Shown here: positions 16,615 to 24,898 of the stretch, one piece after another
How positions within the stretch are numbered: position 1 is the first letter of the stretch
How the letters are laid out: each line of letters starts with the position of its first letter
Assembly (NCBI RefSeq): GCF_011045035.1
Contig: NZ_JAALAA010000007.1
Location: 62,001 to 126,000 of the forward strand
Direction of reading: 5' to 3'
DNA: 64,000 nt
Origin: Nocardioides turkmenicus
Lineage (GTDB): Bacteria > Actinomycetota > Actinomycetes > Propionibacteriales > Nocardioidaceae
The notes under the pieces: generated by a model
What the model saw: the letters and a program-made list of their open reading frames with translations, nothing else
The model's database searches: none
What the model was told of the DNA's origin: nothing
Made by a program: the position numbers and the translations under genes

Positions 16615-17808
16615 CTAGACGTCGGTGGTGACGTCCGCCGCCCGGGGCGCTGCCTCGCGGGCGGCGTAGGCACGGTAGGTGAGGACGCAGGCGACGGTGA
16701 GGACCGCGGCGGTGGCCGCGCAGGCGGTGAAGAGGGTGTGCCACTCGTCGTGGTCGGCCGCCGGACCGGCGACGACGGCGGCGACCGAGCTGCCGATGAA
16801 GAGAGACGCGGCGAAGCAGGCCACGACGGTGCCGCGCGCCTCGGGGACGATCGAGGTGGCCCAGGTCTGCAGCGAGGTGTGCAGGAAGGCCCAGGTGACG
16901 CCGAGCATGACGACGATGCCGATGATCGTGGGCACCGAGACGCGCAGGGTCGCGGTGGCGTACCCCAGTGTCAGCGCGCTGCCGCCGATCCCCATCAGAG
17001 CCCAGCGCGGCAGCCGCCGCGTCAGCGCCTTGAGGACCTGGGAGGAGAGCAGGACCGCGACCCCGTACGCAGCAGCCGCGAGCCCCGCCCGCGCGGCGTC
17101 GACGCCCTGCGCCTGCAGCGCCGGGGCGAGAAGGGTGAGGACGCCGAGGACCAGGCCGCCCTCGACGAAGACGAGCACCCCGACCACCAGCACCCAGCGG
17201 TTGCTCAGCGCGGCCCGGAACGCGGCCCCGATCCCGCCGTTGGCTGCTCGCGGCGGCTCGGCGAGCGTCCTCAGGCCCCAGGCGCTGACCAAGGCCACGA
17301 CTGCCGGGACCGCGAACACGACCCGCCACCCGGCGAGCTGCCCGGTGATCCCGGCCGCGGCCGCCGCCAGGGCGGTCCCGACCGCCATCGCCGCCATCAG
17401 GTCGGAGAGCGCGCGCTGCCGGTGGGCGGTGGAGACGGTGTCGCCGACGTACGTCAGTGACGTCGGCACGATGGCCCCGAAGAACGCTCCCGCGACGACC
17501 CGCACCACCACGAGGGTGACCAGGTTCGGTGCCGCCGCCGAGACCAGCCCGGCGATACCCGCCCCGACGAGAGCGCCCTGCATCAGCCGCACCCTGCCGA
17601 AGCGGTCCGAGAGCGCACCCCACAGCGGCTGGCTCAGCCCGTACGCCAGGTAGTAGCCGCTCGCGATCGCCACCGCCTGCCCCACGGAGACCCCGAAGGT
17701 CGTCGCGACCAGGACCAGGATCGGGCTCACCACGAACCGGTCGAAGCTGCTGACGAACGAGGCGACGGCGATCCAGAGGGGTGGGCGGTGCTTCTGGTCC
17801 GGGGGCAC
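16615..17808 (-). CDS. MFS transporter
   Basis: This 397-residue protein has twelve predicted membrane helices and the major-facilitator loop 2-3 motif GALSDRFGRVRLM. It is of the drug/metabolite-efflux size class (DHA1-like). The start is a GTG at 17808 with no ribosome-binding site but a TTACTAAC box about a dozen bases upstream, so the transcript may be nearly leaderless. It breaks the run of polysaccharide genes and has no dyad site near its promoter, so it is probably not part of that regulon. The substrate is unknown. Confidence 0.75.
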   Translation of the reverse strand: MPPDQKHRPPLWIAVASFVSSFDRFVVSPILVLVATTFGVSVGQAVAIASGYYLAYGLSQPLWGALSDRFGRVRLMQGALVGAGIAGLVSAAAPNLVTLVVVRVVAGAFFGAIVPTSLTYVGDTVSTAHRQRALSDLMAAMAVGTALAAAAAGITGQLAGWRVVFAVPAVVALVSAWGLRTLAEPPRAANGGIGAAFRAALSNRWVLVVGVLVFVEGGLVLGVLTLLAPALQAQGVDAARAGLAAAAYGVAVLLSSQVLKALTRRLPRWALMGIGGSALTLGYATATLRVSVPTIIGIVVMLGVTWAFLHTSLQTWATSIVPEARGTVVACFAASLFIGSSVAAVVAGPAADHDEWHTLFTACAATAAVLTVACVLTYRAYAAREAAPRAADVTTDV

Positions 17809-17876
17809 GTTTGTCAGGTTAGTAAAGGATGGTTGCCTGGGGGCTGGGTGGCCGGTGGCCGGAGTCAGGAGGACAT

Positions 17877-18203
17877 GTGCAGCGTGGCGAGGTGTGGTGG
17901 GTGGAGTTCGACGAGCGGCGGCCGGTCGTGCTGCTGTCGGGAGACGACGGGTCCGGGATCGAGGTGATGCAGGTCGTCGCTCCGGCGGGTGTCGACCTCG
18001 CCGGTCTGGGCGTCGAGGTGGCCGTGGGGGAGGGGCTGCCCTGCGAAGGCGTGCTCCGGGTGGCCCTGCCGCGCCCGGGCTTCACCCCGTGCACGTGGCT
18101 GACCACCTTGTCCCGGGACGACCTGATCGAGCGGGCGGGCACCCTGTCCGCCGCGAAGCTCGGCGAGATCGACGAGGCCCTCCGGCTGGCCGGGCTCGGG
18201 TAG
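17877..18203 (+). CDS. PemK/MazF-like protein without an adjacent antitoxin
   Basis: This 108-residue protein opens VQRGEVWWVEFDERRPVVLL, the N-terminal strand pattern of the PemK/MazF endoribonuclease family (usually RGEVWWVxLDP...RPVLVLS). A C-terminal CTWLTTLSRDDLIERAGTLS segment fits the last helix. The GTG at 17877 has an excellent ribosome-binding site (AGGAGG, 17867-17872). No antitoxin-sized gene lies next to it: upstream is the divergent MFS gene, downstream the convergent glycosyltransferase. It may be a solitary, perhaps domesticated, family member. Nuclease activity is not assured. Confidence 0.65.
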   Translation: MQRGEVWWVEFDERRPVVLLSGDDGSGIEVMQVVAPAGVDLAGLGVEVAVGEGLPCEGVLRVALPRPGFTPCTWLTTLSRDDLIERAGTLSAAKLGEIDEALRLAGLG

Positions 18204-18214
18204 CGGAGACCGTC

Positions 18215-20107
18215 TCAGGGCAGCAGCGCGGCCCGGAACGCGGCGGCGTGGAGGGCGGCTGACTCGGGCCACTCCCGTGCGGAGAGATCCGGCCGCCCGG
18301 GAGGCGGCTCGGCGGCGACCGCCTTCAGCGCGCGCTCGAGATCCTCGATGGTGAGCGTGCCGTCGAAGAGATGGAGCCAGCCGTCGCCGACCTCCTCGGA
18401 CAGCCGGCGGTTGACCTCGTTGTCGGGGGCGAGGACCGGGGTGTCGAGGGAGAGTGCGAGCAGCAGGGCGCCGGAGTTGTGCATCGCCTTGTAGGGCAGC
18501 ACCACCAGGGCGGCGGCAGCGATCTCGGCGGCCAGGGTGGCGTCGTCGGCGTAGCTCAGCTCGGCGCTCACCCGGGGGTCGGCGGCCACCGCGGCGCGGA
18601 CCCGGGCCTCGAGGGCGGGGTCGGTGGGGGAGCCGACGAGACGTACGTCCAGGTCTGCCCCGGGGCTGCCGGCGACCGCCTCGAGCAGGTGCTCGACGCC
18701 CTTGTAGGGCTTGATCAGGCCGAAGTAGAGGGCTCGTCGCGGGTTCGGGGTCGCCTCGAAGGCGGGTTCGACCCGGTCGAACCAGTCGCGGTAGTGCGCG
18801 TGGACGATCGTCGAGGTCGGCACCGCGAGCGGCGGAGCGGTCTGGTCGGTGAGCCGGATGACGTGCCTGGTGCGGCGCTCGAGGGCGTCCAGGAGCCGGT
18901 GGTCCCAGCGGCTCAGGCCGTCGGGGCGGGCGAGGTTGTGCCAGGTGCGTACGACCGGGGTCCGGGTCAGGTGCAGCCGGGCCACGAACGCGGTGACGAG
19001 CAGGCGGCGGGCGAGGCGGCGCAGCGGCGTACGCGCCGACATGAGCAGCTCGGGCCAGTGCACGTGGAAGACGTCGTAGTGGCCGGCGATGGCGCGCGCG
19101 AAGCCGAAGAGGAGCACGTCGGTGTCGTCGCGCCGGTCCAGGGTCTGGATCAGCTGGACGATGTAGGGGTTGGTCGTCGCACGCAGCTCTCGGACCGACT
19201 CCATGACCCGCACCGGCCGGTCGCGGCGCCCGTCGCGTAGCCCCTGCAGGACCGCGGAGAGGGGGCGCACCGGGTGCAGGAGCTGTCGGCGCCCGCCCCG
19301 CATCAGGATCTCGTACGCAGCCCCCACCGCCCCGCGGCGCCAGGCCCGCTCGCGCTCCTGGCTGAGCCAGGTGCGCGCGAAGAGGGCGCGGTTGCGGACG
19401 TTGAAGTAGTAGTAGGCCGGCGACTTGGCGCGGGAGCCCTCAGCACGCTGGGTGCCGCCGCCGGCATGGATCGCGGTAGCCCCGTCGACGACCGCGACCC
19501 GGCCGCCGAACGCCCGGACCCGGGCGCACAGGTCGACGTCCTCCCAGTAGAGGAAGTAGCGCTCGTCGAAGCCGGCCAACCGCTCCCAGAGCTCACGCGT
19601 GACCGCGAAGCAGGCGCCGGTGACCCACGGCAGCGTCTCGGCGTCGGGGTGCTCGGCGCGACGTCGCCAGGAGCGCATCGTCCCGGTGTCGAGGTCGAGG
19701 TCGAGGCCCGCGGAGGCGACCTCTCCGTCCGGGCCGAGCACGGTCGGCGCGGCGAGGAGGAGCGGCTCGGCCTCGACGGCTGCCAGGAGGCGTACGGCCG
19801 ACTCGGCGTCGATCGTGGCATCCGGGTTGAGGAAGAGCAGCACCTCGGCGCCCTCGGCCAACGCCGTCGCGGCACCCAGGTTGCAGCCCGCGCCGAAGCC
19901 GGTGTTGGTGCCGGGGTAGACGCCGGTCCAGCCCTCGCGGTCGCAGAGAGCCCGGACCGCGGCCCGGTTGGCGTCGGTCGAGTGGTTGTCGACGACGACG
20001 ATCCGGGCGGGCCGGAGCGCCGCAGCGACCTGAGTCGTGTGGCGCTCGAGCAGTGAAGGATCGCCGTAGCCGACCACGACCACGGCGAGGCGGGCGAGGT
20101 CGCTCAT
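18215..20107 (-). CDS. Bifunctional GT2-GT4 glycosyltransferase
   Basis: This 630-residue fusion has an N-terminal GT2 domain (about 1-290) with LAVVVVGYGDPSLLERH, the DxD-equivalent LFLNPDATI, and the rhamnosyltransferase-like GFDERYFLYWEDVDLCAR. It is followed by a GT4/GumK-like domain (about 330-625) with FHVHWPELLMSAR, the donor-loop start YFGLIKPYKGVEHLLEAV, and LPYKAMHNSGALLLALSL. It probably adds two successive sugars. Its ATG overlaps the stop of the CDP-alcohol phosphotransferase gene by four bases, so the two are translated together from an upstream promoter near 20.9 kb. Confidence 0.85.
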   Translation of the reverse strand: MSDLARLAVVVVGYGDPSLLERHTTQVAAALRPARIVVVDNHSTDANRAAVRALCDREGWTGVYPGTNTGFGAGCNLGAATALAEGAEVLLFLNPDATIDAESAVRLLAAVEAEPLLLAAPTVLGPDGEVASAGLDLDLDTGTMRSWRRRAEHPDAETLPWVTGACFAVTRELWERLAGFDERYFLYWEDVDLCARVRAFGGRVAVVDGATAIHAGGGTQRAEGSRAKSPAYYYFNVRNRALFARTWLSQERERAWRRGAVGAAYEILMRGGRRQLLHPVRPLSAVLQGLRDGRRDRPVRVMESVRELRATTNPYIVQLIQTLDRRDDTDVLLFGFARAIAGHYDVFHVHWPELLMSARTPLRRLARRLLVTAFVARLHLTRTPVVRTWHNLARPDGLSRWDHRLLDALERRTRHVIRLTDQTAPPLAVPTSTIVHAHYRDWFDRVEPAFEATPNPRRALYFGLIKPYKGVEHLLEAVAGSPGADLDVRLVGSPTDPALEARVRAAVAADPRVSAELSYADDATLAAEIAAAALVVLPYKAMHNSGALLLALSLDTPVLAPDNEVNRRLSEEVGDGWLHLFDGTLTIEDLERALKAVAAEPPPGRPDLSAREWPESAALHAAAFRAALLP

Positions 20108-20859
20108 GCGAGGCCGCCGTCCAGCGCCCGCAGCTCACGCCACCACTTGCGCAGCGCGATGGCCAGGGCGGCCGCGTTGCAGGCGAAGACCAGCGCGTAG
20201 GTCCACGAGAAGACCATCCCGAAGCCGAGCAGCACGAACATCCAGCACTGCGCGCCGTAGTCCATCGGCAGCAGCGCCCACTTGCGCAGGGGGTGCTCGT
20301 GGACCGCCGACGAGGCCGGCCCTGGAGGCTCGGGAGCCGGGCGCAGGGTCGGCATCAGGATCAGCCCGAAGTACGTCACCACGGCGACCACCTCGAACCC
20401 GAGCGGCACCAGCAGCCAGCCGTCGGTGGCCGGACCGAAGCGGTGCCAGGAGACCAGCACCGCCAGATGCAGGCTCGCGGTCTTGAAGCAGTCGATGGTG
20501 TGGTCGAGCCACTCGCCCGAGCGCGACCCGCCGCCCCGCAGCCGCGCGAGCTGGCCGTCGGAGGAGTCGAGGACGTAGCCCGCGGCCAGCAGCACCGCGA
20601 CCAGGAGCCCGGTCCACCAGCGCGGCTCGACCAGCGCGAGCACCGCCAGGCCCCCGGCCGAGAGCGTCGCGCTCAGCGCGGTCACCTGGTTGGGCGTCGC
20701 GCCGAGCGTGTGCGCGGCCGCGGCGACGACCCGGCCGGCGGGCCGGTTGACGAGCCGCGAGTAGGCCGCGGTGTTGAGCGAGGGCTTCTGCGCCCGTCCC
20801 AGGGCCTCCAGGTGCGTACGGAACCCGCCGGGGGCGCGTTCGGCGCCGGTCGCGGCCAT
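20104..20859 (-). CDS. CDP-alcohol phosphotransferase family protein
   Basis: This 251-residue integral membrane protein carries the complete family signature: D98-x2-D101-G-x2-A-R-x8-G-x3-D119-x3-D123. Enzymes of this family transfer a phospho-alcohol group from a CDP-activated donor to an acceptor alcohol, making phospholipids or phosphodiester-linked polar groups. Co-transcription with a two-domain glycosyltransferase inside a polysaccharide locus suggests a glycan role, for example making a lipid acceptor or a phosphodiester substituent, rather than housekeeping phospholipid synthesis. That role is inference. Its promoter region holds dyad site 6. Confidence 0.8.
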   Translation of the reverse strand: MAATGAERAPGGFRTHLEALGRAQKPSLNTAAYSRLVNRPAGRVVAAAAHTLGATPNQVTALSATLSAGGLAVLALVEPRWWTGLLVAVLLAAGYVLDSSDGQLARLRGGGSRSGEWLDHTIDCFKTASLHLAVLVSWHRFGPATDGWLLVPLGFEVVAVVTYFGLILMPTLRPAPEPPGPASSAVHEHPLRKWALLPMDYGAQCWMFVLLGFGMVFSWTYALVFACNAAALAIALRKWWRELRALDGGLA

Positions 20860-20946
20860 GCTGGATCCTGCTTCGCTGTGACGTGGGGGAGTGACAGCGG
20901 GACCCTAGACGAGCACGCTTCGGCCGTGGCCGCTCGAGGCCTCCGC

Positions 20947-20964
20947 TCCCCAGATCTGGGTAGG
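20947..20964. promoter_or_regulatory. EPS-locus dyad, site 6
   Basis: The sequence TCCCCAGATCTGGGTAGG contains the perfect 12-base palindrome CCCAGATCTGGG. It lies in the divergent region between the CDP-alcohol phosphotransferase gene (start 20859) and the GT4 gene (start 21018). A -10-like hexamer for the GT4 gene is 39 bases downstream. Confidence 0.5.
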
Positions 20965-21003
20965 ACTTTGCCAGGACCTTCGGCCCGGGCCGTTCGGGTG
21001 GCC

Positions 21004-21009
21004 TACCTT
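21004..21009 (+). promoter_or_regulatory. -10-like box giving a near-leaderless GT4 transcript
   Basis: TACCTT fits the TANNNT -10 pattern and ends nine bases before the ATG at 21018. Transcription would begin at or within a base or two of that ATG. No ribosome-binding site is present, in keeping with a leaderless mRNA, which is common in actinobacteria. Confidence 0.4.
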
Positions 21010-21017
21010 TGCTCATC

Positions 21018-22139
21018 ATGCGTTTGTTGGTCGCCCACCCGTCGCCGGACGTCTACGGCTCCGACCTGCAGCTGGTCGAGACGGTGCACGGGCTTCGTCG
21101 GGCGAGCCAACAGGTCACCGTCGTCGTACCCGAGCACGGCCCCCTGATCCCGCTGCTCCAAGCCGCCGGCGCGAGGGTCGAGGTGATGCCGTTCCCGGTG
21201 CTGCGCAAGGCCTACCTCAGCCCCGCCGGGCTCCTCCGGCTGGCCGCGGCGCTGATGGTCTTCTGGGTGCGCGCGGCGCGGCTGTGGCGGCGGGTCCGGC
21301 CGAGCCGGCTGCTCGTCAACACCGTGACCATCCCGTGGTGGATCCTCGTCGGGCGCGCGGCCCGCGTCCCCGTGGTGTGCCACGTGCACGAGGCCGAGGA
21401 CGACCAGCCCAGGCCCGTACGCCTCGCCCTGACCGCTCCGCTCCTCCTGGCTACGCGCGTGGTGGCCAACTCGCGGGCGTCGCGCGATGTGCTGGCACGC
21501 GCGGTGAAGGTGCTGGGGCGGCGTACGACGGTCGTCTACAACGGTGTGCCGGGGCCGGAGTCCGTGGCGGCAGCACGCACCCGCACCCCGGACGGGCCGC
21601 TGCGGCTGGTCCTGGTCGGGCGGCTCTCGCCGCGCAAGGGGACCGACGTGGCCCTCGAAGCGCTCGCCGAGGTGCGCCGCGGCGGGATCGACGCGCGGCT
21701 GCGGGTGTGCGGGTCGGTGTTCACGGGGTATGAGTGGTTCGAGCGGGAGCTCCGCTCCCGGGCCGCCGACAGCGACCTCGCGGGCAGCGTCGAGTTCCTC
21801 GGCTACGTCGACGAGCCGGCCGGGGAGCTCGAGCAGGCCGACGTCGTGCTGGTGCCGTCCCGGGTCGAGCCCTTCGGCAACGTCGCGGTCGAGGCGCTGC
21901 TCGCCGAGCGGCCGCTGGTCGCGAGCCGGGTGCAGGGGCTGGCCGAGATCGTGACCGATGGTGAGACCGGCCTGCTCGTGACCCCTGGTGACGTGCACGA
22001 GCTGGCGGACGCCATCCGGCGGCTCGCCGCCGACCCCGCCCTCGCCGCCAAATTAGCGTCCGCCGGACGCAAAAACGCCGAGGAGCGCTTCGGCGTCGAG
22101 CGCTACCGCGACGAGATCGCCGCCGAGGTGCTCGGTTGA
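21018..22139 (+). CDS. Family 4 glycosyltransferase
   Basis: This 373-residue GT4 enzyme starts MRLLVAHPSPDVYGSDLQL, has an acceptor domain with VNTVTIPWWILVGRAARVPV, and the classical donor-binding half: LVLVGRLSPRKGTDVALEAL followed by the EX7E-type stretch VEPFGNVAVEALLAERPLV (about residues 287-305). It is a cytoplasmic retaining transferase for one sugar of the repeat unit. The ATG at 21018 directly follows a -10-like box, so the message is probably leaderless. The flippase gene starts with TTG at 22136 and overlaps it by four bases, so they are co-translated. Confidence 0.85.
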   Translation: MRLLVAHPSPDVYGSDLQLVETVHGLRRASQQVTVVVPEHGPLIPLLQAAGARVEVMPFPVLRKAYLSPAGLLRLAAALMVFWVRAARLWRRVRPSRLLVNTVTIPWWILVGRAARVPVVCHVHEAEDDQPRPVRLALTAPLLLATRVVANSRASRDVLARAVKVLGRRTTVVYNGVPGPESVAAARTRTPDGPLRLVLVGRLSPRKGTDVALEALAEVRRGGIDARLRVCGSVFTGYEWFERELRSRAADSDLAGSVEFLGYVDEPAGELEQADVVLVPSRVEPFGNVAVEALLAERPLVASRVQGLAEIVTDGETGLLVTPGDVHELADAIRRLAADPALAAKLASAGRKNAEERFGVERYRDEIAAEVLG

Positions 22140-23605
22140 GTCAGCAGCTCGGTCGCAGCGCCGCCCGAGGCGGGATGGTGGTGCTCGCCGGCCAAGGCGT
22201 ACGCATCCTGGTCCAGGTCGCCTCGGTCGCGGTGCTGTCCCGGATGCTCGGCCCCCGCGACTACGGCCTGGTGGCGATGGTCCTGGCGGTCATCGCGGTC
22301 GCCGAGATCTTCCGCGACCTCGGCCTCTCGACCGCCGCGGTCCAGGCCAAGGCGCTGACCCGCGAGCAGCAGACGAACCTGTGGTGGCTCAACGCCGCCC
22401 TCGGCGCCGGCCTCGCGGTCCTCGCCGTCGCGGCCGCCCCGCTCGTCGCCCTCCTCTACGACGAGCCGGCCCTCACGGGCCTGACCGCGGCGATGGCGGG
22501 GATGTTCGTGCTCAACGGCATGGCGGCGCAGTATCGCGCCGACCTCACCCGCCGGCTGCTCTTCGCCAGGCTCGCCGCCGCCACGACCCTGGCCCCGCTG
22601 CTGGCCCTCGGGATCGCGGCGTACGCAGCAGCCAACGGCGCCGGCTACTGGGCCCTCGTCGTCCAGCAGCTGGTCCAGGGCGCTGTCGGCCTGGTGGCCG
22701 TCGGTGTGTTCGCCGGCTGGCTCCCGGGTCGCCCGCGGCGCGGCGTGGAGATGGGTGAGTTCCTGCGTTTCGGCTGGTCGCTGGCGGGAACCCAGCTGAT
22801 CAACTATGCCGCCAGCAACATCGACTCGGTGCTCATCGGCACCCGCCTGGGCGCCGACCAGCTCGGCTCCTACAACCGCGCCTGGCAGCTGCTGATGAAC
22901 CCGCTGGTCCAGCTGCGCGGCCCCACCACGACCGTGGCGTTGCCGGTGCTGAGCCGGATCCGCGAGAACCCGGCGCTGACCCAGCGGTTCGTGCAGCGCG
23001 GCCAGGTCGCGCTGGGCTACAGCCTCGGCGCTGGGCTCGGCCTGGTAGCCGGCGCCGCCGCCCCGGTCTGCGCGCTCTTCCTCGGCCCGGGCTGGGACGT
23101 CGCCGGCGTCTTCGCCCTGCTCGCCTGCGCGGGCCTGTTCCAGACGCTGGCCTACGTCGGCTACTGGGTCTACCTCGCCCACGGCCTGACCACCGAGCTG
23201 CGCCACTACACGCTGGTCGCCTCGGTCCTGAAGGTCGTCTGCGTGCTCGTCGGCGTGCGCTACGGGATCACCGGGGTGGCGGCCGGGTACGCGACCGCCC
23301 ACCTGCTCGAGTGGCCGCTGTCGCTGTGGTGGATCTCCCGCCGCACTCGGCTCCGCGTCGGCCCGCTCTACCTCGGTGCCGCCCGGATCCTGCTCGTGGC
23401 GGGCGCCGTCGCCGGTGCGGCGTACGCCACCGCCCAGGCCCTTCACGGGCAGCACCCCGGGGTGACGGTGCCGGTCTGCGTGGTCGCCGGCGGCGTGGCG
23501 TACGCGCTTCTGCTCGTTGTCCCGCCGATCCGCCGCGACGTGATGTCGCTGGTGGTGACGGTGCGGGGTGCTGTGGGGGACAGGTTCAGCCGCGGCTCGG
23601 CCTGA
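22136..23605 (+). CDS. Wzx-like polysaccharide flippase
   Basis: This 489-residue protein has about fourteen predicted membrane helices and the MATE/PST-family beginning QQLGRSAARGGMVVLAGQGV, with PRDYGLVAMVLAVIAVAEIF next. It belongs to the polysaccharide transporter (PST/Wzx) group and would flip the lipid-linked repeat unit to the outer leaflet for polymerisation by a Wzy protein of the locus. The likely start is the TTG at 22136 (TTGA overlap with the GT4 stop); an ATG at 22175 would cut into the first amphipathic segment. Its 3' end overlaps the convergent beta-helix gene by 20 bases. Confidence 0.85.
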   Translation: MSQQLGRSAARGGMVVLAGQGVRILVQVASVAVLSRMLGPRDYGLVAMVLAVIAVAEIFRDLGLSTAAVQAKALTREQQTNLWWLNAALGAGLAVLAVAAAPLVALLYDEPALTGLTAAMAGMFVLNGMAAQYRADLTRRLLFARLAAATTLAPLLALGIAAYAAANGAGYWALVVQQLVQGAVGLVAVGVFAGWLPGRPRRGVEMGEFLRFGWSLAGTQLINYAASNIDSVLIGTRLGADQLGSYNRAWQLLMNPLVQLRGPTTTVALPVLSRIRENPALTQRFVQRGQVALGYSLGAGLGLVAGAAAPVCALFLGPGWDVAGVFALLACAGLFQTLAYVGYWVYLAHGLTTELRHYTLVASVLKVVCVLVGVRYGITGVAAGYATAHLLEWPLSLWWISRRTRLRVGPLYLGAARILLVAGAVAGAAYATAQALHGQHPGVTVPVCVVAGGVAYALLLVVPPIRRDVMSLVVTVRGAVGDRFSRGSA

Positions 23606-24719
23606 CCGGCTGGCCGGTGTCGTCCCAGACGTTGCCGGAGTGAGAGACCTTCGTCGACGACGGGTGGATGATCGCGCAGCCGTCGATCCGCTGGTCGCTG
23701 AGGAACCGGTTGTCGCGGATCACGGTGCCACGGATCGGGCCCCGGCCCTTCTCGGCGATGTTGACCGTGCAGCCGCCGCCACCGAGGAGGTTGTCGCGGA
23801 TCGTGACCCCGGAGACGTCGGCGATGCTCTGGGTGATCTGCACGCCGGCGTTGTAGGCGCCGGTGAACCGGTTGCCCGCGATCGTGATGTTGCTGCCGCC
23901 GATGATCTGGATCGAGTCGTCGTGGGAGGCGCCGCCGTCCTGGTACGGATCGTTCTCGAAGTGGTAGTTGTCGTGAAACCAGTTGTCGCGCACGGTCACG
24001 TTGCTGCCGGTGATGTGCACCTGGTCGGTGACGTGGTGGATCTCGGAGCCCTCGAGGGTGAAGTCGTGGCCGACCACCCCGTTGACGCCCGGTGCGGCGC
24101 CGGCGGCGTGCACCTCGACGTTGCTGACCAGCATCCCCGCGCCGTTGCCGTTGTTGTTGGAGATCCCCGCGGTCTCGGAGCCGGTCGGCACGATCACCCT
24201 GCTGTTGCGGATCGTCACGTTCGGCGCCTCGACGCTGATCCGGCCGTGCACCTCGAGGCCGTCGACCACCTGTCCGGGAGTCCTGACGACCAGGTCGCCA
24301 CGGTGGACCCGCAGCTTCTTCTTCGGAGGTACGCCGGCACCCGGAGGAGGCGATCCCAGCGGCTCGCTCTCCCGTGGACCCTCGCCGGAAGGCCGGTCGC
24401 CGGACCGGTTGGCGCGGTCCGAGGGCCGCTTCTTCGGCGACGGGCTCGCCGAGGGCCTGACCGAGCTGGTCGAGGAGGCCGAGGGCGACGCGGACGAGGA
24501 CGGGGACGGCTCCGGGGTCAGCGTCACCGGCCCGCCGAAGTCGTCGGGCGGAAGGTTGGCGTAGTTCCGCTCCGCACGCGGAGCAGGCTCCTCGGCGGGC
24601 CCCGACGTCAGCGCGTACGTCGAACCCAGCGCGACCACGGTCGCGACCGTGGAGATGCCGAGGAGGAGGACCCGGGACGGGACAGCCAAGAGACGTACGC
24701 CTTCCTGTGGACTCTGCAT
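23586..24719 (-). CDS. Membrane-anchored right-handed beta-helix protein
   Basis: This 377-residue protein starts with a signal-anchor (about residues 14-38, SRVLLLGISTVATVVALGST), followed by a Ser/Pro/Lys-rich linker (about 65-135) and a right-handed parallel beta-helix (about 140-365) with rungs such as NVTIRNSRV, NVTVRDNWF and NITIAGNRF. The fold is shared by pectate lyase-like enzymes and mannuronan epimerases; no active site can be named. It is a shorter relative of the 4347-5939 product and lacks the DUF4082 domain. The ATG at 24719 is chosen over one at 24779 because it places the anchor at the N-terminus. Dyad site 7 lies upstream. Confidence 0.65.
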   Translation of the reverse strand: MQSPQEGVRLLAVPSRVLLLGISTVATVVALGSTYALTSGPAEEPAPRAERNYANLPPDDFGGPVTLTPEPSPSSSASPSASSTSSVRPSASPSPKKRPSDRANRSGDRPSGEGPRESEPLGSPPPGAGVPPKKKLRVHRGDLVVRTPGQVVDGLEVHGRISVEAPNVTIRNSRVIVPTGSETAGISNNNGNGAGMLVSNVEVHAAGAAPGVNGVVGHDFTLEGSEIHHVTDQVHITGSNVTVRDNWFHDNYHFENDPYQDGGASHDDSIQIIGGSNITIAGNRFTGAYNAGVQITQSIADVSGVTIRDNLLGGGGCTVNIAEKGRGPIRGTVIRDNRFLSDQRIDGCAIIHPSSTKVSHSGNVWDDTGQPVRPSRG

Positions 24720-24791
24720 CCAACCGATGGTGCGGGAGTCTGCCCCCTGGACCACCCGGTTTGCGAGCGTTGGATGCATGTGCCCCCAGAC

Positions 24792-24810
24792 ATACCCGAT
24801 TCAGGGGATC
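24792..24810. promoter_or_regulatory. EPS-locus dyad, site 7
   Basis: The sequence ATACCCGATTCAGGGGATC sits in the divergent region between the beta-helix gene (start 24719) and the first beta-propeller gene (start 24899), 73 and 89 bases away respectively. Both dyad arms match the family consensus well. Confidence 0.55.
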
Positions 24811-24898
24811 GGAGGTGCGTTTCGCGGGCGGAAGCCCGGGAATGTCCACGACACTGCCGTGTCGCGGCCGAGGTGGCCGCCTTGTGCAGGGATGGATG

